A stretch of DNA of 8,176 nucleotides from Pyrobaculum sp. (GTDB lineage Archaea > Thermoproteota > Thermoprotei > Thermoproteales > Thermoproteaceae), in contig WYEI01000142.1 in NCBI GenBank assembly GCA_009903905.1, positions 1 through 8,176 of the forward strand, read 5' to 3'. A program made the translations under genes and the position numbers. Shown piece by piece: positions 1-7,000 of the stretch (within the stretch, counting starts at the first letter, position 1; every line of letters begins with the position of its first letter). A model generated the notes under the pieces. It was not told the DNA's origin, ran no database searches, and saw only the letters and a list, made by a program, of their open reading frames with translations.

Positions 1-327
1 GTAGACGCGGTGGTCGGCCGCACCGACCAGCCGCTCCTCGGCGTCTTGGAGGCCGCGGTGGTCCGAAACGCCTTCGGGCGGCAGAGGGAGTCCTTCGAGG
101 CGGACCTACAGCTTGAAGACTTCGGCCGGGTGAGGGCGGTCTTCATCCGGGCGCCCGCCTTCGTCAAGACGTGGGGAGACGCCAAGCCGCTGGGCCCCCT
201 GCCGCACGGCAGATACGGCACCGTCTACGCCGCCGTGGTCCAGCGGCACATGGTCGCGACGGCGTTCCACCCCGAGCTCTCGACCACTGCGTTCCACAGG
301 CTGATGCTGGAGATCGCCAGGAGGTAA
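1..327 (+). CDS. pdxT: Pyridoxal 5'-phosphate synthase glutaminase subunit PdxT, C-terminal part (5' end outside window)
   Basis: This is the last 108 residues of PdxT, open at the left edge. PdxT hydrolyses glutamine and passes ammonia to the synthase subunit PdxS, which makes pyridoxal 5'-phosphate (vitamin B6) in the cytoplasm. The sequence shows the family segment [19 protein letters not shown], then FIRAP (usually FIRAP/FIRAPxI in PdxT), and near the end the glutaminase His and Glu of the catalytic triad in AFHPEL (H90 and E92 of the visible part). The nucleophile Cys would lie before the window. The frame is open from base 1, so the GTG at 10 is unlikely to be the true start. The neighbour downstream is a membrane exporter with its own promoter-like box, so no functional link to it is implied. 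pdxS is not in view. Confidence 0.93.
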   Translation, partial: VDAVVGRTDQPLLGVLEAAVVRNAFGRQRESFEADLQLEDFGRVRAVFIRAPAFVKTWGDAKPLGPLPHGRYGTVYAAVVQRHMVATAFHPELSTTAFHRLMLEIARR

Positions 328-330
328 CTG

Positions 331-338
331 TTTTAAGT
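331..338 (+). promoter_or_regulatory. Putative TATA box (box A) for the LysE-type gene
   Basis: TTTTAAGT lies four bases after the pdxT stop, and its centre is about 22 bases before the GTG at 357. That spacing suits a leaderless archaeal transcript starting at or near the start codon. The T run could also help terminate the pdxT transcript. Confidence 0.45.
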
Positions 339-356
339 CGAGACTTTAGGGGCTTT

Positions 357-965
357 GTGAACTTCGCGTCTCTTTTCTCGGGGCTTCTTCTGGGCTACAG
401 CCTGGCGGTGCCGCCTGGGCCCATGAACGCGTTGATAGCGGCGTGGTCTCTGAGGAGCTTCCGCCACGGCTTCGCCGTGGGTGCTGGCGCCATGTCGGCG
501 GACTTCCTCCTCATGCTCCTCACCCTAGCCCTCTACGGCATCTTGAGGGGGCTGGGGCGGCAGTTCTTCGCCCCCTTCCACGCGGCCGGCGGCCTCTTCT
601 TCCTCTACCTAGCCTACAAGATAGGTACGGCGAAGCCGCCGCGGGAGGGCTCCGCCGGCGGGGGGCACCCGCTAAGGGGCTACCTCCTCGGCCTCTCGCT
701 GGGGCTCATTAACCCCTACCAAGTGGGGTGGTGGCTCACGGCGGGGCTCGGCTCCATTGCTCACTTCGGCGTGGAGTGGGCGGCTGGGCTCTTTTTCGCC
801 ATCTTAACCTGGATCACCGCCTTCCCCGCCGCCGTCAGGTCTGGGTGGCGTCTCAACAGCCGCTTGACGTGGCTCGCCATCAAGTTCTTCTCAGTCGCTG
901 TCCTTGCTGTATTCGGCGTGTTGTTTATATACACCGCTGCCAGTATTGTATTGGGTGAGGGGTGA
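357..965 (+). CDS. LysE-type amino-acid/metabolite exporter family membrane protein
   Basis: A 202-residue hydrophobic protein of the usual LysE/RhtB length (about 200). Early in the protein it carries the family proline/glycine motif SLAVPPGPMNAL (residues 15-26), followed by SADFLLMLLTLALYGI. Hydrophobic segments occur roughly at residues 6-28, 44-66, 71-88, 110-130, 137-158 and 175-198, so about six membrane spans. Family members export amino acids or related solutes; the substrate here cannot be told. The GTG at 357 is chosen because the frame further upstream overlaps pdxT and reads as Arg/Ala-rich non-membrane sequence, and because a TATA-like box sits about 22 bases before this GTG. 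Its 3' end overlaps the next gene by 11 bp and contains that gene's probable promoter. Confidence 0.8.
   Translation: MNFASLFSGLLLGYSLAVPPGPMNALIAAWSLRSFRHGFAVGAGAMSADFLLMLLTLALYGILRGLGRQFFAPFHAAGGLFFLYLAYKIGTAKPPREGSAGGGHPLRGYLLGLSLGLINPYQVGWWLTAGLGSIAHFGVEWAAGLFFAILTWITAFPAAVRSGWRLNSRLTWLAIKFFSVAVLAVFGVLFIYTAASIVLGEG
924..931 (+). promoter_or_regulatory. Putative TATA box for the Nre gene, inside the exporter gene
   Basis: TTTATATA is the best TATA-box match in this part of the window. It is centred about 27 bases before the GTG at 955. It lies within codons for the last membrane helix of the exporter, which suggests the Nre gene can be transcribed separately from its upstream neighbour. 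Confidence 0.55.
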
Positions 966-2160
966 CCTCTGCATAAGGTGCCGAGGCGGTCGCTACCTCT
1001 GCGGGCTTACCTACTGCCCTCTGTTGGTGAGGCAACTCGCCGCGCCGCCTAGAGCAGTCGGCCGCGACCTCCTCGGCTCCAGCCCGCCTTCGGTCTTCGT
1101 GGGGCGGGTCGGCTACCCCAAGGTGAGGCTGTACCCCTCCGCCCCTCCCCAGCTCGGCGACACGTCGATATATGAAGACCCGCCGCGGTGGCTGGGCCTG
1201 CCTCTGGAGAGGTTCCTCGCCATGCGTCTCTCCCTCTACCGCGGCTACGTTGAGGCTTCTGTGGAGGATGCCGCAGACCCGCCGAGGCTTCTGCAGGAGG
1301 TCCAGCTGTTGGCCCTCTCCGGGAGGCCGGTGAACGTCGAGATGAAGTTCGCCAAGGAGCCGCGGGGGGCCTACTTCAGCGAGTACGCCCCTCCCATGGG
1401 GCCCGCCGCGCCTGCGGCTGGGCTTAGGCTGGCCGGGGAGCCCAAGCCCCCGAAGCCGCTTGAGAAGGCATACAACGACACAGATCTCAAGGCCCGGGAC
1501 GCGGTGGTGGAGCTGTACCAAGCCGGGGTGGAGGTGTCCGCCATCTCGAGGGCCTTGGCGGCCGGGGCGCTTGGGGCTAGGCGGAGGCGGCTTGTGCCGA
1601 CGCGGTGGGCCATCACGGCCGTGGACAAGATAGTGTCTGACTTCCTCGTGGAGAAGATCAAGGAGTTTAGAGAGGTGGACGGCTACTACCTCTACGTCCG
1701 CCGGGTCTACAACAACCTCTTCCTGGCCATACTGGCGCCGTCGAGGTGGGCCTACGAGTGGGGCGAGGCCTTCGAACCCGGCACCACATGGAACCCGGGC
1801 CCCGTCCTGGCCATAGAGGCCGACTACGAGCTGTACAGAGGCCGGAGGGAGTATCCCGAAATCGGCGGCTGTTACTACGCGGCGAGGCTCGCCGTGGCTG
1901 AGGCGCTGTACAGAATGCGGCGGCAGGCGGCGGCTGTGCTGTGGCGGGAGGTGTACAGGGGCTTCGCCACGCCGGTGGGCGTCTGGTGGGTGCGGGAGAA
2001 CGTAAGAGCTTTGTTTAGAGAGGAGCCAGCCCGCTTCGACGTCCTCGACGACGCCCTCCAAGCCGTCTCCTACCTCCTCAAGGTGCCCATGGAGAGGTGG
2101 CTCTCGGCGTCGCGACTGGTCCACATCCTCAAGTCAAGGCTTGCGGGCTACGGCGAATAA
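955..2160 (+). CDS. Archaeal Nre family DNA repair protein
   Basis: A 401-residue protein recognised as the archaeal Nre family (Nre_N plus Nre_C domains). At the N-terminus there is a metal-site-like motif with Cys at 6, 9, 16 and 21 (C-x2-C-x6-C-x4-C, in CIRCRGGRYLCGLTYCPLL). It is followed by the strongly conserved block PPSVFVGRVGYPKV and, further on, EVQLLALSGRPVNVEMKF. The C-terminal half holds RRRLVPTRWAITAVDK and the aromatic-rich YYLYVRRVYNN and GGCYYAARLAVAEAL segments. In Haloferax a relative (NreA) works in DNA damage repair with the sliding clamp PCNA. I see no clear C-terminal PCNA-binding box here (nothing like Q-x2-hydrophobic-x2-aromatic-aromatic), so clamp binding is open. 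GTG 955 is chosen because it places the Cys motif at the very N-terminus and fits the TATA box. The tail overlaps the convergent methyltransferase gene by 27 bp. Confidence 0.88.
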   Translation: MRGDLCIRCRGGRYLCGLTYCPLLVRQLAAPPRAVGRDLLGSSPPSVFVGRVGYPKVRLYPSAPPQLGDTSIYEDPPRWLGLPLERFLAMRLSLYRGYVEASVEDAADPPRLLQEVQLLALSGRPVNVEMKFAKEPRGAYFSEYAPPMGPAAPAAGLRLAGEPKPPKPLEKAYNDTDLKARDAVVELYQAGVEVSAISRALAAGALGARRRRLVPTRWAITAVDKIVSDFLVEKIKEFREVDGYYLYVRRVYNNLFLAILAPSRWAYEWGEAFEPGTTWNPGPVLAIEADYELYRGRREYPEIGGCYYAARLAVAEALYRMRRQAAAVLWREVYRGFATPVGVWWVRENVRALFREEPARFDVLDDALQAVSYLLKVPMERWLSASRLVHILKSRLAGYGE

Positions 2161-2676
2161 GAGGGGGAACCTCCTCTCCACCGCCACGTCGAACTCTGCG
2201 GAGAGCACGTCGCGGAGACACTGCGCAGTGCAGCCGTGGCTCCCCACCAGCGGCATCCGGGCCTGGTCCGCCTCCACCACCAAGAAGTAGCCGCCGCGCT
2301 TGAGGACGCGCTTGACCTCGCGGAGGGAGGGGCCGTGGTCGCCCCAGTGGTGGAGGGTGAAGAGCGCCACGGCGGCGTCGAAGGCCTCGCCTCGTAGCGG
2401 CAGGAGGAAGCTGACCCCCGCAACGCTTACGTCCTTCGCCCTGGAGTACCTCAACATGGGGGGCGACGCGTCTACGCCAACCGCGTCGTAGCCGGCGGAG
2501 ATGAGCTTCCTGAGCAACGCCCCGACGCCCGGCCCTATCTCCAGCAACCTGCCGCCCGGCGGCACGAGGCGCCTCACGGCCTTCAGCGACGCCGCATATG
2601 CCCATTCGAAGGCTCCTATAGATACCAGAAGGTTGTAAAACGCCGAAGTGGCTGAGCCAAACCGCTCAAACTCCAC
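2134..2676 (-). CDS. Class I SAM-dependent methyltransferase (small, UbiE/Methyltransf_11-like)
   Basis: A 180-residue protein with the Rossmann-type methyltransferase pattern. Motif I is LLEIGPGVGALL (residues 44-55) for S-adenosylmethionine binding. The acidic residue ending strand 2 is in AVGVDASPPML (D69). The motif II region is GEAFDAAVALFTLHHW (residues 96-111), and LKRGGYFLVVEAD (125-137) is the typical post-motif III segment. The target molecule cannot be told. Its C-terminus is shorter than in many relatives, which often reach 220-250 residues. The start is chosen at GTG 2676 because a TATA-like box lies about 23 bases before it; an in-frame GTG at 2685 (three residues longer) would put the same box only about 14 bases away. 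It converges on the Nre gene (27-bp overlap) and is divergent from tpsp. No link with trehalose metabolism is evident. Confidence 0.85.
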   Translation of the reverse strand: MEFERFGSATSAFYNLLVSIGAFEWAYAASLKAVRRLVPPGGRLLEIGPGVGALLRKLISAGYDAVGVDASPPMLRYSRAKDVSVAGVSFLLPLRGEAFDAAVALFTLHHWGDHGPSLREVKRVLKRGGYFLVVEADQARMPLVGSHGCTAQCLRDVLSAEFDVAVERRFPLLFAVARKP

Positions 2677-2695
2677 AGCCGCCACCCGTTCCCGC

Positions 2696-2703
2696 TATTA
2701 AAA
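2696..2703 (-). promoter_or_regulatory. Putative TATA box for the methyltransferase gene
   Basis: Read on the minus strand this is TTTTAATA, centred about 23 bases before the GTG at 2676. On the plus strand the same stretch reads TATTAAAA, also TATA-like, so it could in principle fire in both directions. Confidence 0.5.
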
Positions 2704-2920
2704 TCTTTGTTCACCTCCACGGCGGACCCTCGGAGAAACCGCCCGGACCCGCTGAGAGGCATGAAGGCCAAAGTTGTGTCAAGCTTCGCCAGTGGGGTCG
2801 CCAGGGGTCGGCGTACGGGGGTGCCTACAGCGGGGTCTCTGGGGCATGGGCAACCGCGAAGGCGGGGGCCGGCTGGCTGGCGGGCAGGGGGAGGCGCGGA
2901 GGTCCCCAGCGGGGTAACTC
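2704..2920. other. Leader/intergenic stretch between the methyltransferase and tpsp, rich in G runs
   Basis: No gene is supported here. The plus frame leading into tpsp is open back to about 2707, but it translates to an Arg/Gly/Pro-rich stretch unlike any trehalose-6-phosphate synthase N-terminus. Between 2794 and 2844 there are five runs of four or more G (2794-2797, 2804-2807, 2817-2821, 2832-2835, 2841-2844) with spacers of 5-10 bases. The motif AG(T/C)GGGGT occurs three times (2791-2798 as part of AGTGGGGT, 2830-2836 as part of AGCGGGGT, and 2908-2915). No tRNA, and no signature of RNase P or SRP RNA, could be recognised. Confidence 0.4.
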
Positions 2921-2928
2921 ATTTATCT
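2921..2928 (+). promoter_or_regulatory. Putative TATA box for tpsp
   Basis: ATTTATCT is the only AT-rich stretch in a GC-rich leader, and it is centred about 22 bases before the GTG at 2947. This agrees with a leaderless transcript and supports the short start for tpsp. Confidence 0.5.
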
Positions 2929-2946
2929 GGGTCTTGTGTAGGTGTT

Positions 2947-5157
2947 GTGCGGCTTGTGATTGTGTCTAATCGGCTTCCCGTTACCGTCGTCATGCACGGC
3001 GGAAATGTGGAGCTTAGAGAGGCCGTGGGCGGTCTCGCCACGGCGATTAAGTCCTTCCTCCGCGCCTCCGACGGGGGTAAGGCGCTGGGGTTCTCCGAGG
3101 TGCTGTGGGTGGGGTGGTCCGGCGTGAAGGCCGAGGCGGAGACGGCCGAGGTTAAGAACAGGCTTAGAGAGGTGAGGCTGGTCCCGGTGTCTTTGACGGG
3201 GGAAGAGGTGAACCTCTTCTACGAGGGGTTCTGCAACGCCACTTTGTGGCCGCTTTTCCACGGCTTCACGGTGTACACCGTGTTTGAGGCCAAGTTTTGG
3301 GACGCCTATGTGAGGGTTAATCAGAAGTTCGCGGAGGTCGTGTCCACCCTGACTGAGCCTGGGGACTTCGTCTGGGTGCATGACTACCACCTCATGCTCC
3401 TCCCGGCGATGCTCCGGGATGCGTCTCCGGAGCTGGCGGTGGGGTTCTTCCTCCACATACCCTTCCCGCCTGCCGAGATCTACCAGCTCCTGCCCCCCTC
3501 GTGGAGAGCCGCCGTGCTGGACGGCGTCTTGGGGGCCGACCTCGTGGGGTTCCACGTCCACGAGTATGTCAACAACTTCCTGAGGGCTGTGGCTAGGTTT
3601 CTGGGGTACCGGCTGGAGGGCGGTATGGTGCAGGTGGGGCGGAGGAGGGCGAGGGTGGGGGCCTTCCCCATCAGCGTGGAGTTCGACTTCTTCCACGGCG
3701 CCGCCGAGCGGCCTGAGGTGAAGGTCCAGATGGAGGAGCTTAGGCAGAGGCTTAGGGGGCTTAAGGTGGTGTTTTCAATAGACCGGCTGGACTACACCAA
3801 GGGCGTCCTCAACAGGCTGAGGGCGTGGGAGCGGTTCCTCAAGGAGCATCCCGAGTGGCGGAGGAGGGCTACCTTCGTCTTGGTGGTGGTGCCGTCGAGG
3901 ACGGGGGTGGCTCAGTACGAGGCCATGAGGCGGGAGATCGAGAGGGAGGTGGGGAAGATAAACGGGGAGTTTGGCGAGGTGGATTGGGTGCCGGTGGTGT
4001 ACATCTCGCGGTTTATACCCACCGAGACCCTTCTGGCGCTTTACAACACCGCCGACGTGGCTCTCATCACGCCGCTGAAAGACGGCATGAACCTCGTGGC
4101 TAAGGAGTACGTGGCGTCGCGTAGAGACTGCCGCGGCGTCTTGATACTGAGCGAAACCGCCGGCGCGGCGCAGGAGCTTCTGGAGGCGCTCATCGTAAAC
4201 CCCAACGACGAAAGCGGCGTGGCGGAGGCCATACACAAGGCCCTCACCATGAGCGAAGAGGAGCAGTGCCGGAGAATTACGCGGATGCAGAGCAGGCTGA
4301 GGCAACACGACGTGGTGAAGTGGGCGGTGGACTTCATACAAGCCACGGCCGTGGCGTATGCAGACAACAAGACGGCGGTGGAGCCGGTCCGGAGGCTAGA
4401 GGGCGAGGCGTTGAAAGAGCTGGTGGCGCAGTTCGCCGGCGCCAGGCGGAGGTTGGTGGTGCTGGACTACGACGGGACTCTGGTGCCCCACTACCCATAC
4501 GCCTACCAGGCGGTGCCGGATCCCGACCTCAAGAGACTGCTGAGCGACCTCGCGGCTCTCCCGGAGACCTACGTGGCCGTCGTCAGCGGCCGGGGGAGGG
4601 ACTTCCTAGAGAGCTGGCTGGGAGACTTGCCCATATTCCTCGCGGCGGAGCACGGCGCCTATATCAAGGAGCCGGGCGGGGGCTGGACGCCGCTGTTCCC
4701 CTTCGACATGCGGTGGAAAGACGCCGTTAGGAAGATCATGGAGGACTTCGTGGCGCTTGCCCCCGGCTCGTACATAGAGGAGAAGACGTCCTCCCTAGCC
4801 TGGCATTTTAGAAACGTGGAGCCGGAGATCGGCGAGGCCGCGGCTAATAGGCTGGTGGAGGCGCTTAGCGACTTGGTGGGCGGCGCAGGCGCGGCGGTTC
4901 TACGAGGCAAGAAAGTCGTTGAGGTTAGACCTGCCGGCGTTAATAAAGGCGCCGCCGCGAAGCTACTCGCCGAGAGGTTCACGCCAGACTTCTTGTTGGT
5001 CGCCGGCGACGACGACACAGACGAGGAGATGTTTAAGGCGCTTCCAGAGGCATTCAGCATAAAGGTGGGCCGGGGCGAGACCGCCGCCAGATACACAACT
5101 CCGTCGTATAGGTCGTTGAGAGAGGTGTTGCGTCTGCTGGCGGAGGTTAAGCGCTAA
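2947..5157 (+). CDS. tpsp: Bifunctional trehalose-6-phosphate synthase/phosphatase (TPSP, OtsA-OtsB fusion)
   Basis: A 736-residue two-domain enzyme. The N-terminal GT20 synthase domain (about 1-480) joins glucose from an NDP-glucose to glucose 6-phosphate. The C-terminal HAD phosphatase domain (about 490-736) removes the phosphate to give trehalose, a compatible solute. All residues expected from E. coli OtsA are visible: SNR with R9, Y92 in [14 protein letters not shown]146 in [10 protein letters not shown]170 in [10 protein letters not shown]280 and K285 in DRLDYTKG, and the D379-E387 block [11 protein letters not shown]. The phosphatase motifs are intact too: DYDGT (507-511), S547 in VVSGR, K667 in NKGAAAK, and GDDDTD (687-692). 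GTG 2947 is chosen because the family starts directly with [10 protein letters not shown] and a TATA-like box precedes it. The gene converges on the glycosyltransferase gene with an 11-bp overlap. Related T. tenax TPSP is, from memory, synthase-active only with a glycosyltransferase partner. Confidence 0.95.
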   Translation: MRLVIVSNRLPVTVVMHGGNVELREAVGGLATAIKSFLRASDGGKALGFSEVLWVGWSGVKAEAETAEVKNRLREVRLVPVSLTGEEVNLFYEGFCNATLWPLFHGFTVYTVFEAKFWDAYVRVNQKFAEVVSTLTEPGDFVWVHDYHLMLLPAMLRDASPELAVGFFLHIPFPPAEIYQLLPPSWRAAVLDGVLGADLVGFHVHEYVNNFLRAVARFLGYRLEGGMVQVGRRRARVGAFPISVEFDFFHGAAERPEVKVQMEELRQRLRGLKVVFSIDRLDYTKGVLNRLRAWERFLKEHPEWRRRATFVLVVVPSRTGVAQYEAMRREIEREVGKINGEFGEVDWVPVVYISRFIPTETLLALYNTADVALITPLKDGMNLVAKEYVASRRDCRGVLILSETAGAAQELLEALIVNPNDESGVAEAIHKALTMSEEEQCRRITRMQSRLRQHDVVKWAVDFIQATAVAYADNKTAVEPVRRLEGEALKELVAQFAGARRRLVVLDYDGTLVPHYPYAYQAVPDPDLKRLLSDLAALPETYVAVVSGRGRDFLESWLGDLPIFLAAEHGAYIKEPGGGWTPLFPFDMRWKDAVRKIMEDFVALAPGSYIEEKTSSLAWHFRNVEPEIGEAAANRLVEALSDLVGGAGAAVLRGKKVVEVRPAGVNKGAAAKLLAERFTPDFLLVAGDDDTDEEMFKALPEAFSIKVGRGETAARYTTPSYRSLREVLRLLAEVKR

Positions 5158-6346
5158 TTTTTTCAATAATCGCCGCGGCGAGCTTATCGGCGGTGAGCCC
5201 TGCCGCCTTCTTCTTCGCCTTCCTCCCCATCTCGTCCCTCACCTCAGGTCTCTTGACCAGCATCTCCACCCACGTCAGAAACTCGTCAACCGCTTCCGGC
5301 CTGTTGAGGTGGATCCCGTCTACGCCGTTGGCCACGTACCAAGCGGCTCTTGAGTTCGGCGAGGCGGCAAAGGGAACCCCGGCGTACATATACTCCAACG
5401 CCCTCACGCCCATGGGCTCGTAGGAGGAGAAGTCCACGCCGGCAACTGAGGATTTTATAACCGAGGCAAGAACCTGAGGCTCGTGGCTACCTACAAACAC
5501 GAGGTTTCTCCTAACTTTCGCCTCTTGCTTCAGCTCGTCGGCGGCTTCGCCTGCACCTGCCACCACCACCGCGGCGGTCTTTAGCTTGTCGGCAATTTTC
5601 ACAAATAGATGAACGTTTCTATCACCTCTTAGGGGGCCTATGTAGGAGATTACGTATTCAAAACCCTCGAGGGGCGCCGCGGGCGTTGAGTCCAGCGCCT
5701 CGGCGACGTCTGGGTCTATCCAGTTGCTAGACATAAGGATCTTTTCAGGCGGTATTCTAAACTGCCGGAGCTCGGCGGCCTCCTGCGGGCAACAGACCAC
5801 CAACAAATCCGCCTGGCGAAGTATGAAGGGCAAGTTAAGCGTAGTCCACATAACCTTGGAGGCGTAGTCCACAGGCCGCGTTGCGTGGAATTTAGAGAAG
5901 TAGATGGGGATGTAGACAAGGGGGGTCCGCCTAACGGCCTCGCCTGCGGCGGCCAGCGTCCTCCTAACCGCGGCCCACCTGGCAGCCTCCTCGGGCCCGT
6001 TCCAGAAACTGGAGAGAACCACCACGGCATCTAGGCCGTAGCTGTCCGCCACCTCGCCTAGGATCTTGGAGAAGTTTCTAAGCGCCACGGCGCCTGTGGG
6101 AAGGAGAGGTTTTGTGCTGAGGACGCGGATCGTGGGGACGCCTGACACGTCTTTTTCAACCTCCACAAAACCTGCCTCGCTTTTCTCCACTAGGTCTGGA
6201 TCCACGGCCGGGGCGCCTTCGTGGAAGAGACTTGTGACCAGCCAAGCCGAGTGGCCGAGTCTTCGGAAGGCCTTGACCAACACGGCAGCCACCCGGTGGG
6301 AGTCCTCCCAGTGCGAACTCTGAGGCGCAACGACGCCGACATTCAT
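5147..6346 (-). CDS. GT4-family (GT-B fold) glycosyltransferase, probable partner of TPSP
   Basis: A 399-residue GT-B glycosyltransferase. It has an N-terminal Rossmann half beginning MNVGVVAPQSSHWEDSHRVA. The C-terminal nucleotide-sugar half contains YVISYIGPLRGDRNVHLF (231-248), VVVAGAG (260-266) and the E-x7-E motif with E310 and E318 in YEPMGVRALEYMYAGVPFAAS. No membrane segment is evident. It is the second gene of an operon with the channel-like gene; the ATG overlaps that gene's TGA stop (ATGA, 6343-6346), which indicates translational coupling. From memory, T. tenax carries tpsp, a glycosyltransferase and a mechanosensitive channel together, and the glycosyltransferase is needed to activate the TPSP synthase domain, so this is the likely role here. 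An independent sugar-transfer activity remains possible. Here the gene lies opposite to tpsp and meets it tail to tail. Confidence 0.85.
   Translation of the reverse strand: MNVGVVAPQSSHWEDSHRVAAVLVKAFRRLGHSAWLVTSLFHEGAPAVDPDLVEKSEAGFVEVEKDVSGVPTIRVLSTKPLLPTGAVALRNFSKILGEVADSYGLDAVVVLSSFWNGPEEAARWAAVRRTLAAAGEAVRRTPLVYIPIYFSKFHATRPVDYASKVMWTTLNLPFILRQADLLVVCCPQEAAELRQFRIPPEKILMSSNWIDPDVAEALDSTPAAPLEGFEYVISYIGPLRGDRNVHLFVKIADKLKTAAVVVAGAGEAADELKQEAKVRRNLVFVGSHEPQVLASVIKSSVAGVDFSSYEPMGVRALEYMYAGVPFAASPNSRAAWYVANGVDGIHLNRPEAVDEFLTWVEMLVKRPEVRDEMGRKAKKKAAGLTADKLAAAIIEKISA
5158..5163 (+). terminator. Probable T-run terminator of tpsp
   Basis: A run of six T begins immediately after the tpsp TAA. 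Archaeal transcription commonly ends at such T runs without a hairpin. The run lies within the last codons of the opposite-strand glycosyltransferase gene (where it encodes Glu-Lys-Ile). Confidence 0.5.
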
Positions 6347-6939
6347 CTCTTTTTCAACGCCTCGAGGATCAACACGGCAACTACGGCTACGGCGAGGCCC
6401 CAGGTTATGGGCGTGAGCATAGAGCTGAGAGTTGTGACGTTGATGCCGCCTTGCTCCAAGGCGAAGGTGACTACGACGAGGTAGAGGATTATCCTAATGT
6501 ACTCGGCCACCGGCCCCACCACCGCCTCGTTTCTCGAGAGGGCCCCCTTGTAGATATATTCAACAAAACCGTCCACCAGTATGAACCCTATTATCGATAT
6601 GATGAAAAACTTGACAAAGCCGAAGAGGTACACCGCTATGATCGAGGTGACCCATTCGGAGACCTCCACGCGTCCAAAACTGACGGCGAGGTAGGCCACC
6701 GCCGTGAGGATGAAGATGAGGTAAAGAAGCCAAGCCGCCACGGAGCCGAAGAACTCGCTGGGTGTGTAGCCAGAGCGGAGGAGGGCTCTGCCGATGTTGA
6801 AATTTCTAAACCAGTCGTTGAAGCCCAGCCTAAACAAGAGGCGGTCCACCATCCGCCTAACCACGCGGCCCAGCACAATGCCGAAAACAGCTATCAACAC
6901 GGCCACCGCCGCGTGGTAGAGAACAGTCAAGACATCCAC
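6343..6939 (-). CDS. Small membrane-only mechanosensitive-channel-like protein (MscS-related conserved TM-helix type)
   Basis: A 198-residue, very hydrophobic protein with about five predicted membrane spans (residues 5-27, 63-87, 98-122, 145-162 and 171-193). The first span ends in a basic stretch, GRVVRRMVDRLLFRLGF, typical of the conserved TM-helix proteins related to MscS. The soluble beta domain found in MscS after the pore helix is missing: the protein ends at LEALKKR directly after the last span. Residues about 63-130 and 143-198 look like two versions of one helix-loop-helix unit. The likely role is release of solutes such as trehalose on hypo-osmotic shock, inferred from its operon with the TPSP partner. 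GTG 6939 fits a TATA box about 23 bases upstream. It is the first gene of the operon and overlaps the glycosyltransferase gene by four bases. Gating by tension is not shown by the sequence. Confidence 0.72.
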   Translation of the reverse strand: MDVLTVLYHAAVAVLIAVFGIVLGRVVRRMVDRLLFRLGFNDWFRNFNIGRALLRSGYTPSEFFGSVAAWLLYLIFILTAVAYLAVSFGRVEVSEWVTSIIAVYLFGFVKFFIISIIGFILVDGFVEYIYKGALSRNEAVVGPVAEYIRIILYLVVVTFALEQGGINVTTLSSMLTPITWGLAVAVVAVLILEALKKR

Positions 6940-6958
6940 AATACGGCCTCCCTCCTCA

Positions 6959-6966
6959 TTTATAAA
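6959..6966 (-). promoter_or_regulatory. Putative TATA box for the channel/glycosyltransferase operon
   Basis: TTTATAAA, a perfect palindrome, is centred about 23 bases upstream of the GTG at 6939 on the minus strand. It is one of the two strongest TATA-like matches in the window. Confidence 0.6.
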
Positions 6967-6973
6967 CGTTGAT

Positions 6974-6981
6974 TACATATA
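6974..6981 (+). promoter_or_regulatory. Putative TATA box for the 73-residue protein gene
   Basis: TACATATA is centred about 23 bases before the GTG at 7001. It sits about 15 bases from the box serving the divergent channel gene, so the two promoters are back to back in a 61-bp gap. A 6-bp palindrome, AACGTT, lies between them at 6965-6970 and partly overlaps the channel box. Confidence 0.5.
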
Positions 6982-7000
6982 CGGCCAGGCCCTTATCTAC

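Noticed and set aside
171..356. Upstream extension of the LysE-type gene into pdxT
   Set aside because: It overlaps pdxT in another frame and reads as Arg/Ala-rich sequence; the membrane protein proper and a suitable promoter point to GTG 357.
925..2124. A 399-residue open frame on the minus strand
   Set aside because: It is an antisense shadow of the Nre gene: rich in His, Arg, Pro and Gly, with no domain pattern, while the plus frame has clear Nre motifs.
2704..2920. RNase P RNA or SRP RNA in the leader before tpsp
   Set aside because: I looked for the conserved P4-type segments of RNase P and the SRP helix 8 motif and could not find them on either strand; GC richness alone is not evidence.
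2918..2926. The nine-base string CTCATTTAT shared by the tpsp promoter and the channel promoter (6956-6964)
   Set aside because: The copies face opposite ways relative to their genes, and much of the match is the TATA box itself, so a shared regulator site is not supported.
2707..2946. In-frame N-terminal extension of the trehalose-6-phosphate synthase (80 residues)
   Set aside because: The translation is low-complexity and Arg/Gly/Pro-rich, the known family starts directly at the RLVIVSNR segment, and a TATA-like box lies just before GTG 2947.
6599..6685. C/D box small RNA antisense to the channel gene (ATGATGA followed by CTGA)
   Set aside because: The spacing between boxes is too long for an archaeal C/D RNA, no internal C'/D' pair or terminal stem is visible, and it lies inside a coding gene, so chance is likelier.
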